The notes: generated by a model not told the origin, from the sequence alone. A stretch of DNA of 12,984 bases from Pseudomonadota bacterium (GCA_023390785.1 JAEWCE010000188.1:1-12984); one strand, 5' to 3'; positions 1-6,934 are shown, counted from the stretch's first letter. Translations and numbers: made by a program.

Positions 1-342
1 CGCGCGCCGGGGCACCGGCCGGGGCGGGACCGGGTCCGCCCATGTCCAGCCGCGCCACTGTCGGACCGCTCTGCGATGGTCGGGGCGTAATCTGGACAAT
101 CCCAGGACCGCCCGTGACGGGCCGCTCGTCGATTTCGAAAGTGGCACCAGGTCATCGGGCCTGAACAGGCTCGCATGCTCCCGAAGAAACAAAGCGAGGT
201 TGCGGAATCGATACTCGGTGCCATCCGGGGAACGCACCGCCCAATCCTTCGGCGTTCCGCCGCGCCGAGGCGGCTTCCGCTCGCCGGCATGATCGTTAAG
301 GGGCGGCTGCGTGGTAGGACCGATGGATGTGGCGACGCTCAT
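1..342 (-). CDS. Partial hypothetical protein with a W-x-G-W DNA-binding-like motif (N-terminal part)
   Basis: An open frame begins with ATG at 342-340 on the minus strand and stays open for 114 codons to the window edge, so the C-terminus is missing. After a proline- and arginine-rich leader of about 30 residues it reads as a compact domain: DWAVRSPDGTEYRFRNLALF at about 33-52, then REHASLF, and QWRGWTW at about 95-101. The layout (DG-x-EY, then NL-x3-F-x-REH, later W-x-GW) is one I know from small phage-type DNA-binding modules, for example next to HNH or homing nucleases; this is recognition of a pattern, not a proven match. The tail past residue 103 is proline-rich. No strong ribosome site is seen upstream, and the divergent small gene starts only 33 bases away. 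The protein-like composition makes a coding call likely; the function is unknown. Confidence 0.55.
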   Translation of the reverse strand, partial: MSVATSIGPTTQPPLNDHAGERKPPRRGGTPKDWAVRSPDGTEYRFRNLALFLREHASLFRPDDLVPLSKSTSGPSRAVLGLSRLRPDHRRAVRQWRGWTWADPVPPRPVPRRA

Positions 343-375
343 CCTATCATTTCAAATGCCGCCCACATTCGAGGG

Positions 376-606
376 ATGACCCATGTGGGCTATCGCCCGC
401 CCACCGCGGCAGCCCTAAGTTCAGCTATGCGGCGGGATGACCTTGATGATAGTGCCCCGGGCCGGCGCCAGAACTGGTGGGTGGCGACGATCTTTCTGCT
501 GCTGATTGCGCTCGGCTGTGTGTCGGCGGGGTTCTGGGCCGGAGCCACGGCGATTGTTGCTGTGGCGGTTGCCATTCTGGCCATCTCCTTTCGCATCCGG
601 CCCTAG
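376..606 (+). CDS. Small membrane protein, unknown function
   Basis: A 76-residue protein. The first 33 residues are polar and charged (RRDDLDD at 19-25). The rest is hydrophobic and can form two short membrane helices, about 34-54 (WWVATIFLLLIALGCVSAGF) and 55-72 (AGATAIVAVAVAILAISF), closing with a basic SFRIRP end. Three starts are possible: ATG 376, GTG 385 (GAGGG at 371-375 lies a better 9 bases ahead of it) and ATG 427, which would leave 59 residues. The frame stays open upstream to 175, but that part has no protein-like character and overlaps the better minus-strand frame. Inner-membrane location is inferred from hydropathy; I do not recognise the family. It is likely terminated by the hairpin at 670-700 or reads through to it. 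Confidence 0.5.
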   Translation: MTHVGYRPPTAAALSSAMRRDDLDDSAPGRRQNWWVATIFLLLIALGCVSAGFWAGATAIVAVAVAILAISFRIRP

Positions 607-669
607 CGCGGCTCACGCCCCAGCGCTTCGGCCGCCACAGTGGAGACGTGGTTCCTTCAGCTAGGAAAC

Positions 670-700
670 GACAGCCAGGCCACGACGCGATCTGGCTGTC
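670..700 (-). terminator. Hairpin, probable terminator for the exported-protein gene
   Basis: A perfect 9-bp inverted repeat (GACAGCCAG at 670-678, CTGGCTGTC at 692-700) encloses a 13-base loop. It lies 18 bases beyond the TAG of the 596-codon minus-strand gene, and on that strand the stem is followed by a short T-containing run (GTTTCCT). It could also stop transcription coming from the small plus-strand gene that ends at 606. The T-tract is weak, so intrinsic termination is probable but not certain. Confidence 0.5.
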
Positions 701-717
701 ACTATTCGGTCTATATC

Positions 718-2508
718 CTACTTCTGCTTGAGCTTGACCGCGATCAGCTTCGCCATTTCAGCCGCAACCGCGTCCTCTTTTGCATTGTCGGCGAGCAGCT
801 TCGGGAAGGCGTCCAAAACACTCTGCCAGACTTGCCGGTCGGACTCGCCCATCCCCCGGAACACGCAGGCGTTGTCCGTGCTCTCTGCGCCGTAGTGCAG
901 ATTGACGCCGTTCGGGCGTACGGCAAGTTTGCTGCACGTTTTCAGTTCGGCGGGATTTGTGGCCGGATCGTGCAGGGCATAAAGATCGATGGCAATGCGA
1001 AAGAGATCGACGGATTTCGGGGAGAACGACTTGTCCTTGAAGTTGGTCAGTATCTGGAAGCCGATCGTGCCCACGGACTTGTCACCAAGCTTCGCCCCAC
1101 TGATGTTCACGCTGAAGTACTTGTTGTTATCCTCGGAGCCGCCGTTGAAGAAGAAGATCGCGTCGTAAGTCAGCGGTAGCGAGGCAATCTCAGGTGTGGG
1201 CGCTCCGATGGCCGCGGTCAGCGACGCGATCTGGGCATCGCTGATCGGCGCATGGTCCGACGCCTCCCGCTGCGCCAGTTCCGGAATTGCCAATCGATAG
1301 AGACAGCCCAAATTGACGCCCGAAGACTGGTCCCGCGTGGGCAAGTGTTCGTAGCTTGCGATTAGCGCCCGCAGTCGGTCCGAAACTGGCGAGTCAGGGA
1401 AGCGATAGAGGTACTTATACATCCAGCTGCCCCAGGCGCCGTAGGCGTTTCCCTCGTCCGGACCAAAGAGCTGCACGCGCGGGTCGGCGACGGAATGAAA
1501 ATCGGCCTTGGCCCATTTGTAGATGCGCGCCGGGTTGTCGGTCGTGTTTCGGCCCGCCGAGAGGTCGTCCACGCCGTCGAGAAAAATGCCGATAGCCCGG
1601 TCGAGCCGATCCTTGAACTTGTCATAGAGATCGACGTCGTTGGCGCGCTCCATCTCCAGCGCGAATAGCATCTCCTCTAAGGCCGCATAGTGATACCACA
1701 GGCCGCGCGCACCTCGGATGGTTCGCTGGTCCAGCGATCCGTCGTTGAGCACGAGCTTGTCGAGCTTGTCGGCGAGGTTGGCGAGGCGAGCTTTGAAGTT
1801 CTTCTCGTTACCGGCCACGAGGTCGGCGACCGGATAGCCCCAAGTCTGCCAGTTGAAGCCGAAGCCGAAGAACACCTTTGCCTTAGCGGACCGGCCAGTG
1901 TCCGGCAGGCGCTTGAGGAAGACGCCGAGCCACTTTTCGATCTTGGCGTGCTCGGCGGCCAGCTCCTGGCGTTTATAGTCCGCCAAAATAAGATAGTAGG
2001 CGAAGGCCGCAGGAACGAGGCGTTCCTCAACGGACTGAAAATCCTTTAGCGGTGTAAGTTCGGTTCCGCGCTTGCTCACCCATTCGTTGCCGCAGGTCTT
2101 CCCCGGCTGAACCGAACAGTCTCGCGTCTTTGCATAGGCGCCGCTGTCGGCCCAGTGGCTGAGCAAGCTCATCAGGAAGTCCTTGTCGGCATCGTTGTCA
2201 CGCACCAATGCTGATGCTGCGACGGCCGACAGGCCACTGGAAAAGGAGTCGATCGTCCTCAACAGGTAATTGGTGTCGTACATCTGGGAGGAGAGCCCCT
2301 GCAGCTTCGTCTCAGGCGTCAGCTCGGCAAGCTCGCGGCGATCGCTGAGGGTTGCCACGCAGGATTTCTCCCGAATGTCCGGATCAACCGCTGCAACCGC
2401 ATCGAGCACATCCTGAGGCACGAAGCGGTTCAGTAATTTCGGTGGTTCGGCTGCGGTTGAAATTGCTGAAGCAAACAGGCTGAAGGCCAATAGTAGAAGC
2501 AGTCGCAT
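718..2508 (-). CDS. Exported helical protein, alginate-lyase-like core (tentative)
   Basis: A 596-residue protein. ATG 2508 is chosen because a classic signal peptide follows (MR, then LLLLLAFSLFASAI, likely cleaved near STAA/EPP at 20) and because GGAGAGG lies 7 to 13 bases upstream; the frame extends to 3042 but the extra part is not protein-like. It should be periplasmic or secreted. Residues ~110-400 are mainly helical. The stretch RGARGLWYHYAALEEMLFAL (265-284) followed by NDVDLYDKF (290-298) resembles the RG-x-R-A-x2-YH-x3-L helix of alginate-lyase-type alpha/alpha toroids. However, the NNH-x-YW catalytic motif of that family is not seen; GFNWQTWG (217-224) lies roughly where it is expected. 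Residues ~440-596 form a separate domain. Six cysteines (50, 131, 139, 402, 525, 548) suit disulfides. A sugar-binding or lyase role is a guess; the family is not firmly recognised. Transcribed alone, with a hairpin downstream. Confidence 0.8.
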   Translation of the reverse strand: MRLLLLLAFSLFASAISTAAEPPKLLNRFVPQDVLDAVAAVDPDIREKSCVATLSDRRELAELTPETKLQGLSSQMYDTNYLLRTIDSFSSGLSAVAASALVRDNDADKDFLMSLLSHWADSGAYAKTRDCSVQPGKTCGNEWVSKRGTELTPLKDFQSVEERLVPAAFAYYLILADYKRQELAAEHAKIEKWLGVFLKRLPDTGRSAKAKVFFGFGFNWQTWGYPVADLVAGNEKNFKARLANLADKLDKLVLNDGSLDQRTIRGARGLWYHYAALEEMLFALEMERANDVDLYDKFKDRLDRAIGIFLDGVDDLSAGRNTTDNPARIYKWAKADFHSVADPRVQLFGPDEGNAYGAWGSWMYKYLYRFPDSPVSDRLRALIASYEHLPTRDQSSGVNLGCLYRLAIPELAQREASDHAPISDAQIASLTAAIGAPTPEIASLPLTYDAIFFFNGGSEDNNKYFSVNISGAKLGDKSVGTIGFQILTNFKDKSFSPKSVDLFRIAIDLYALHDPATNPAELKTCSKLAVRPNGVNLHYGAESTDNACVFRGMGESDRQVWQSVLDAFPKLLADNAKEDAVAAEMAKLIAVKLKQK

Positions 2509-2536
2509 TAAACGCCCCTCTCCGGAAAGAATTGGA

Positions 2537-2564
2537 ACATTAGCCATTTGACAGTTGTTGAAAA
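2537..2564 (-). promoter_or_regulatory. Possible sigma-70-like promoter of the exported-protein gene
   Basis: On the minus strand TTTTCA (2564-2559) and TAATGT (2542-2537) are separated by 16 bases and lie about 30 bases ahead of the ATG at 2508. The spacing is right but both boxes are imperfect, so this is a weak candidate only. Confidence 0.25.
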
Positions 2565-3041
2565 GGCCCTCCTCGTTCAAAGGTCCCAGTCGTGAAAATA
2601 GTGAGTATGGGAGGGCGGGATCTCGATGGTCCGGGTGATCTTGCCACCTCCTGAGCGATGGCGTCGCTGAATAGGCCGAAGTCGTAACATTCGCGCTGGT
2701 CGGGCACCGGCGGCTGGATGAGTGCGGCCGGAAGGAGCGGTGGTTGCGATGATCATGCCGAGCCCTCAAGGCTGTGTATCGGCGGGGTTCTCTGCGTGCA
2801 GAGGAACGAGTACTTATCCCGGCTAACGCGCGGAAAGGACGATCCAATATCGTCCGCGCCGAGTTCCCTAGTGAAATCAACAGAATAGGTGGCGGAGAGA
2901 AAGGGACTCTCCGGGAGTTCCCGGAAACCGGCACTTTCGCTGAATCGGCTCGTTTTCGAATGTGCATGATGCACAATTCGGTTTCAAGGGCAGCATCCGG
3001 AGGGCGAATTTGCGCACGTTCGAATCTCTTCGGGCTCACCA
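2565..3041. other. Gene-free stretch with no recognisable intact gene
   Basis: About 480 bases between the exported-protein gene and the kdpB relic. Long frames cross it on both strands (plus 2774-3265, minus continuing to 3042) but are rich in Arg, Ser and Pro and look like no family. A minus-strand stretch around 2720-2600 reads LIQPPVPDQRECYDFGLFSD and is more protein-like, without a start or recognisable identity, so it may be another relic. The main structure seen is a row of inverted repeats between 2787 and 2980, listed separately. Confidence 0.5.
2787..2980. repeat. Cluster of four inverted repeats
   Basis: Four short palindromes follow one another. (1) GTTCTCTGC-GT-GCAGAGGAAC at 2787-2807 with one bulged G. 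(2) GGACGAT-CCAAT-ATCGTCC at 2837-2855. (3) TCCGGGA-GT-TCCCGGA at 2910-2925. (4) TGTGCAT-G-ATGCACA at 2961-2975, extendable to CGAA/TTCG at 2957-2980 with one bulged A. The centres lie about 50, 71 and 50 bases apart. None is followed by a T-run, so they are poor terminators. The fourth has the size and symmetry of a dimeric regulator operator. Function unknown. Confidence 0.55.
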
Positions 3042-3239
3042 ATGTTGAGGCTTGTCTTCCTGTTCATTGCGGTGACGCTGTCGATGTTCGCAACCTGGAG
3101 CGGCACGCAGATCCCGGTGACCTACCTCACGGCGCTGTTCTTTACGCTGATCCTGACGACCATCGGCGGGCCGCTTTCGACAATCGGCATCGCCAAGTCG
3201 GGCCTGGCAGTCGAGCCGGCCGATGGCGCTTATTGCTAA
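3042..3239 (+). pseudogene. kdpB: kdpB relic (potassium-transporting P-type ATPase B subunit fragment)
   Basis: This 65-codon frame starts with a hydrophobic helix (LVFLFIAVTLSMFATWSG) and continues IPVTYLTALFFTLILTTIGGPLSTIGIA, then SGLAVEPADGAYC and a stop. KdpB proteins carry a membrane segment close to LV-A-L-x-C-L-IPTTIGGLLSAIGIA, then about a dozen residues leading into SGRAVEAAGDVDTLL and the phosphorylation motif DKTGT. The match is clear, but here the piece between GIA and SG is deleted, IPTT has become ILTT, and the frame stops before DKTGT. The real subunit is nearly 700 residues long and works with KdpA and KdpC, none of which is in this window. The fragment therefore cannot be a working ATPase and is best read as a decayed remnant. 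A short membrane peptide expressed from ATG 3042 cannot be excluded. Confidence 0.62.
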
Positions 3240-3331
3240 GGCGCTTGGCGGGGCGTGACCGATGAAGGAACTTGATTTCTCGGATTCGGCGTTGACGACT
3301 ATGTCCGGCCCGGCTCGCATGCGCAGCAGAC

Positions 3332-3661
3332 TCAGTCCCATGCTTCCAGCATCGCCCGGCGCACATAGTTCAGATGCCGGATCATGGCTTGTCGCGCTGC
3401 CGCGGGGTCGTGCCGCTCAATCGCCTCGACGATACGCGTGTGGTCAGACAGAATTTCCAAGCGCAGGGCTGCAAGGCTCGCGAGATGCTGGTGGAGGTGC
3501 GTATCGAGCCCCAAAGGTCGGTTTTGCGCCAAATCCCGACGTTCGCAAGTTGCCACGAGCCGCTCGCCGTGCGGCGCGCCGTCCCGGCGGAGCCGTGGCG
3601 ACAGGTCGCGGTTTACTAGCCGGGCTTTGCTGTCGCCACCATCATACTCAGTCTCGATGTG
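3332..3661 (-). pseudogene. GntR-family regulator relic (C-terminal FCD-type domain only)
   Basis: On the minus strand the frame is open from a stop at 3664-3662 down to the TGA at 3332. The last 55 or so residues (LASLAALRLEILSDHTRIVE, then AIERHDPAAARQAMIRHLNY, then VRRAMLEAWD) match the end of FadR/FCD-type ligand-binding domains of GntR regulators, with the typical H-x2-I-x2-AI-x3-D-x-A-A-x2-AM-x2-H pattern. The only usable start would be GTG at 3556, giving 74 residues, and no winged-helix DNA-binding domain can be found upstream in this or the other minus frames. A normal GntR regulator is about 220-250 residues. I read it as a truncated gene; a free-standing effector-binding peptide is the less likely alternative. 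Confidence 0.6.
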
Positions 3662-4004
3662 TCAACGAAGCCTGCGTCGAGCAAATCGGCGTTCCGGAAG
3701 ACAAACGGCCTTCTGGTACAAAGCTCACCGAAAGTTTCCGATGGGAAAATCTTGTGGGCACAACAGTCCATGCCAGACTAGAGATCGATCGACCTTGGCA
3801 CCTGCGCGTCGCTGACGCGTTGGTGATTCATGACCCGTAGCGCAAGGCGATCGGTCTGCGTCCGCACATGCTGGCGCTGGGATCGATGACCATGGTTACG
3901 ACCGCGACCCAAGATCTTTTGAAATCTCCTTTTCGCCACTACCGCTTTGGTTCTCGCCGACCGATCGAAGTCCTGTGATGTAGCCGCAAGTTAAGGAGAT
4001 AGGC
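3662..4004. other. Gene-free stretch upstream of rmuC
   Basis: No frame here looks like protein: the 192- and 143-codon plus-strand frames that cross it have the Arg/Ser-rich composition of out-of-frame GC-rich DNA. The only clear signal is the rmuC ribosome site AAGGAG at 3993-3998, six bases before the GTG at 4005. I find no convincing promoter boxes. It may contain further decayed DNA of the neighbouring GntR gene. Confidence 0.5.
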
Positions 4005-5540
4005 GTGTTCGACATGGGCAATTTGGTTTCCGGCCTCAATCTGGTTACGCTGATCATGATTGGGGTGCTGTCGATCGTCAGCGCGATCGTCGCGGTCGCA
4101 GCCTTGATGCGGATGGGAGCGCTCCAGGACGTTTTGACCGCCGTGCTCGATGACCTGCGTCTGCGCGGCCCCGTAATCGACAGCCTGGCACCGGTGCTGC
4201 GCGACGAAGGTCGGCTGAGCCGCGAGGAACTCCAGAACGCGATCGCCGGGCTCCAGCAGGTTCTCGAGATCCGGCTGACCGGTCTTGGTCAGCTCCAGGG
4301 CGATCAGCTTTCGCAAATGCGGCGGGATGCGCTCGAGGGCAGAACTGCACTCGAAGGCTCCCTGAAGCAGGCGTTTGATGGCCTCGGCGACGGCCAGAGC
4401 CGGCGGCTGGGAGAGCTGACCACCAGTCTCAAAGAATCCGCTGAGCGTCTCGAGCGATCGCACGTCGACGCCCGCACGTCCCAGGCCGAGGGACTGGAAG
4501 CAATTCGTGCGCAGATCGGCGCATTGCTGGAATCGAACGAGAAGCGCCAGGACGCGATCCGCACGACGCTGACGGACGGTCTCGATCAGCTTCGCAAGGA
4601 CAATGAGGCCAAGCTCGAGCAGATGCGCGCGACGGTGGACGAAAAGCTCCACAACACTCTCGAGGCGCGGTTGGGCGAGTCGTTCAAGATCGTCAGCGAT
4701 CGCCTGGAGCAGGTTCACCGCGGCCTTGGCGAGATGCAGAATCTCGCCACCGGCGTCGGAGACCTGAAGCGCGTTCTCGTCAACGTAAAAGCGCGCGGCG
4801 GCTGGGGAGAGGTGCAGCTCTCGACCTTGCTAGAGGACATGCTGACGCCGGAGCAGTATGCGCACAATGTGAAGGTTCGCCCTGAGTCCAACGAGATGGT
4901 TGAGTTCGCCATCAAACTTCCTGGCAGCGGCGACGATCCGATGTATCTGCCAATCGACGCGAAGTTCCCGCATGAGGACTACAGCCGCCTGGTCAGCGCG
5001 CAGGAAGCCGGCAATCCCGAGGAGGTCGAGAAGGCGGCGGCGGCACTCGAGAGGGCGGTTCGACTGCAGGCCAAGCTGATCAGCGAGAAGTACATCCATC
5101 CGCCTCACACCACTGATTTCGCCGTTTGCTTCCTCCCCACAGAGGGCTTGTTCGCCGAGCTGATCCGTCGCCGGGGGCTCGTTCAGGAGATTCAGAACAC
5201 CTACCGCGTGACATTGACCGGCCCGACGACGCTCGCGGCACTGCTGACCTCCTTGCAAATGGGATTTCGCACCTTGGCGATCCAGCAGCGCTCCAGCGAA
5301 GTCTGGCAGGTCCTTGGTGCGGCCAAGGCCGAGTTCCGCAAATACGGCGTCGTGTGGGATAAGCTTCACAAGCAACTCGAGACAGCACAACGGACCGTGG
5401 AAGAAGCTGGCACGCGCACGCGCGCCATCGAGCGGAAGCTCCGCAATGTCGAGTTGCTCGAAGGCCCCGTCGAGGTTGTCGATGATGTCGATGAAGATGA
5501 CGCTGCATCGGAAGCCGCATCGGAGCTTGTGACTCACTAG
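4005..5540 (+). CDS. rmuC: DNA recombination protein RmuC
   Basis: A 511-residue protein of the RmuC family, thought to limit DNA rearrangement between inverted repeats; its nuclease-like activity is inferred from fold, not shown here. One N-terminal membrane helix (about 11-34, LNLVTLIMIGVLSIVSAIVA) anchors it in the inner membrane. Residues ~65-250 form a long charged coiled coil, and ~255-465 the conserved RmuC domain with VKARGGWGEVQL (261-272), PIDAKFP (316-322), FLPTEGLF (376-383) and GPTTL (406-410), followed by an acidic tail. The length fits the family. The start is GTG 4005, supported by AAGGAG six bases upstream; the first ATG is at codon 4. It appears monocistronic, converging on the 126-codon gene; its TAG lies in the inverted repeat at 5537-5632. 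This is probably the chromosomal backbone next to the accessory genes. Confidence 0.96.
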   Translation: MFDMGNLVSGLNLVTLIMIGVLSIVSAIVAVAALMRMGALQDVLTAVLDDLRLRGPVIDSLAPVLRDEGRLSREELQNAIAGLQQVLEIRLTGLGQLQGDQLSQMRRDALEGRTALEGSLKQAFDGLGDGQSRRLGELTTSLKESAERLERSHVDARTSQAEGLEAIRAQIGALLESNEKRQDAIRTTLTDGLDQLRKDNEAKLEQMRATVDEKLHNTLEARLGESFKIVSDRLEQVHRGLGEMQNLATGVGDLKRVLVNVKARGGWGEVQLSTLLEDMLTPEQYAHNVKVRPESNEMVEFAIKLPGSGDDPMYLPIDAKFPHEDYSRLVSAQEAGNPEEVEKAAAALERAVRLQAKLISEKYIHPPHTTDFAVCFLPTEGLFAELIRRRGLVQEIQNTYRVTLTGPTTLAALLTSLQMGFRTLAIQQRSSEVWQVLGAAKAEFRKYGVVWDKLHKQLETAQRTVEEAGTRTRAIERKLRNVELLEGPVEVVDDVDEDDAASEAASELVTH

Positions 5541-5632
5541 GCGCGGACTGGTCGGCATGGCCACCGCCAGGTTGGGGACGGCTTTGAGAGAGCCTTGTGC
5601 TGCCGTGGCGACAAACCAGGTCCGGCGCCTAG
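5537..5632. repeat. Nested inverted repeat holding both convergent stop codons
   Basis: The left arm CTAGGCGCGGACTGGT (5537-5552) and the right arm ACCAGGTCCGGCGCCTAG (5615-5632) are reverse complements except for two single bulged bases in the right arm. Inside, CGCC (5565-5568) can pair with GGCG (5607-5610) and ACGGC (5578-5582) with GCCGT (5602-5606), so a long stem can form on either strand. The TAG stops of rmuC (5538-5540) and of the minus-strand gene (5631-5629) lie in the two arms. It may act as a bidirectional transcription end or mRNA 3' stabiliser; no T-run follows either side, so simple intrinsic termination is doubtful. Confidence 0.6.
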
Positions 5633-6009
5633 TGCGGATCAGCATCGTGATGCGGAAGATAGCCGTGGGCCGTGAGCCAATCCCTGACGATGAAATTCAG
5701 GGCGGCGCTGTCTTCCTGCGGCAGCCCCTGCTCGCGGGCGGTGAGCACGGCATCCACCAAGTCCCAGTCGAGCACCATCCCCCGCGCATCGACTGTCCTC
5801 AAGTCTTCGACCTCACCCAGCAGCTCCCTGAGCGCGTCCCCAGTGTTCGGAGGGCGGGACGGGGACGGCCGTCCGAGTGCGATTAGGTACGCTTGCGCTC
5901 GCTTCACCTGCGGGTCGATCAGGAACAGGTCCGGCGGCATCGCGATCTTGGCGATGATCAGTAACTCTTCGATGAGCTTGGCGAGATAGTCGCGTATCTC
6001 GATCGTCAT
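5629..6009 (-). CDS. Hypothetical protein (126 aa)
   Basis: The protein opens MTIEIRDYLAKLIEELLIIA and has a helix-rich, acidic sequence: DPQVKRAQAYLIALGR (32-47), a short Pro/Ser-rich link, then GDALRELLGEVEDLRTVDAR and VLDWDLVDAVLTAREQGLPQ with a histidine-rich end. No signal peptide, membrane helix or catalytic motif is visible, so it should be cytoplasmic. ATG 6009 is preceded by AGGG about 5 to 9 bases upstream. It converges on rmuC, and its TAG lies in the inverted repeat shared by the two genes. It diverges from the sigma-like gene over 169 bases. I do not recognise a family; the composition is that of a real protein in this genome, and the opposite frames are less protein-like. Confidence 0.65.
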   Translation of the reverse strand: MTIEIRDYLAKLIEELLIIAKIAMPPDLFLIDPQVKRAQAYLIALGRPSPSRPPNTGDALRELLGEVEDLRTVDARGMVLDWDLVDAVLTAREQGLPQEDSAALNFIVRDWLTAHGYLPHHDADPH

Positions 6010-6178
6010 CCCAATCCCTAGCTTGTCTTGTCAGTCGGAATCGCGATTACTCGCCGGAATTTCGATTTCTCTTATTCTATTGCCGTGAGCGATCCGGAAA
6101 CCATCCGGCGCAAAACAAAACAAAAAGAGAACATTGCGCTGCCGCTTCTGCGCTTGATGTCCGATCAGGGGGATGTTG
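6010..6178. promoter_or_regulatory. Divergent control region of the sigma-like operon
   Basis: The stretch is unusually AT-rich for this DNA (TTTCGATTTCTCTTATTCT around 6060-6078, and a three-fold CAAAA run at 6111-6125). It holds an inverted repeat CCGGA-AACCA-TCCGG at 6094-6108, which also reads as a direct repeat ATCCGG (6092-6097 and 6103-6108). That is a plausible operator for the XRE-like protein of the operon. AGGGGG at 6167-6172 is the ribosome site that decides the GTG 6179 start. I cannot place sigma-70 boxes with confidence, which would fit a promoter read by an alternative sigma factor. Confidence 0.35.
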
Positions 6179-6934
6179 GTGAAAAAACCTGGAGTGCCCG
6201 ATGCGCCCGCGGACCTCGTTCCCCTTACTCGCAAGAGCAAGGGCGGCAAAACGTACTTCCGTCGTTCTGAACTCGAAGAGGAGATCCGCAAGGCGCAGCA
6301 GCGACCACTGCAGGATCTCATTTCGGGCACCCCAAAGGTCTCTGACGCTTGCCTGCTCTATTTCATTCGGAATTATTGGCCCAACGGCGCAAGTCGGACG
6401 CACGATGCCATGGTGATGGAGCTTCTGAGCAGGATTGACCGTCGTGTCGCCGGCCTGACTTTCAAGAACCGGCGTCGAGACGATATCCGCGCGGACATAC
6501 GTCAGTGGTTCCTCGATAAGCTCTATTCGCGCAGTGATGCCCTGGATGCTTACGAGTACATCTTCGGCCGCGCGCTCAAGCGTCGGGTATTCGATCGCGT
6601 CGACTATTATGCGCTCCATGATGGGACAGAGCTCGAGCCTTCCAGTTTCGATACGGCTGGCGAAGGTGTCGATGACAGCGACGACTTCATTGACGCGCTA
6701 AACCTTCGTTCCAGGCCATCCTCGACCCCTGCCGCCGAAATCCTTACCGAGCTTCGGGAGCTGCTCGCGCAGATGACCCCGAAAGAGCGCGAGGCATTTA
6801 TCGCGACCGAATATTTCGAGCTCGATCAAAAGGAGGCGGGCGAGATCATTGGCGTCGGCAAGCGACGAATACGCCAGCTTCTGCAGGACGGGAGAGATCG
6901 AATTCGAAAGAACCAGCAGGGAGGAAGCAAATGA
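6179..6934 (+). CDS. Sigma-factor-like protein with C-terminal region-4 helix-turn-helix
   Basis: A 251-residue protein (253 if read from ATG 6173). GTG 6179 is preferred because AGGGGG ends six bases before it, while it directly abuts ATG 6173. Numbered from ATG 6173, residues ~199-246 (MTPKEREAFIATEYFELDQK, then EAGEIIGVGKRRIRQLLQDG, RDRIRK) are typical of sigma-70 region 4: a helix, a turn, and a recognition helix binding a -35-like box. The middle part (~105-145, with YEYIFGRALKRRVFDRVDYY) may be a divergent region 2, but core-binding and -10 residues are not clear, so it could also be a plain regulator. An acidic linker (EGVDDSDDFIDA, 164-175) separates them. It is first in a three-gene operon; its TGA overlaps the next ATG by 4 bp. 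Likely role (inferred): it turns on the operon or other genes when its partner is removed. Confidence 0.8.
   Translation: MKKPGVPDAPADLVPLTRKSKGGKTYFRRSELEEEIRKAQQRPLQDLISGTPKVSDACLLYFIRNYWPNGASRTHDAMVMELLSRIDRRVAGLTFKNRRRDDIRADIRQWFLDKLYSRSDALDAYEYIFGRALKRRVFDRVDYYALHDGTELEPSSFDTAGEGVDDSDDFIDALNLRSRPSSTPAAEILTELRELLAQMTPKEREAFIATEYFELDQKEAGEIIGVGKRRIRQLLQDGRDRIRKNQQGGSK

Noticed and set aside
175..606. A 143-codon version of the small membrane protein
   Set aside because: The first 67 residues look random and lie opposite a better minus-strand frame with clear protein character.
718..3042. A 774-codon reading of the exported-protein gene starting at 3042
   Set aside because: The first 178 residues are Arg/Ser/Pro-rich and not protein-like, while a perfect signal peptide and ribosome site mark ATG 2508 as the start.
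2774..3265. 163-codon plus-strand frame
   Set aside because: It spans the palindromes and the kdpB relic in another frame and has no recognisable sequence pattern.
3262..3840. 192-codon plus-strand frame
   Set aside because: It lies opposite the GntR relic; its composition is that of a shadow frame in GC-rich DNA.
3939..4718. 259-codon minus-strand frame inside rmuC
   Set aside because: Antisense shadow of the highly typical rmuC frame.
4830..5645. 271-codon minus-strand frame inside rmuC
   Set aside because: Antisense shadow; it also overlaps the end of the better-supported 126-codon gene.
6155..6178. ATG 6173 as start of the sigma-like gene
   Set aside because: The AGGGGG ribosome site directly abuts it; GTG 6179 has normal spacing. 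Only two residues differ.
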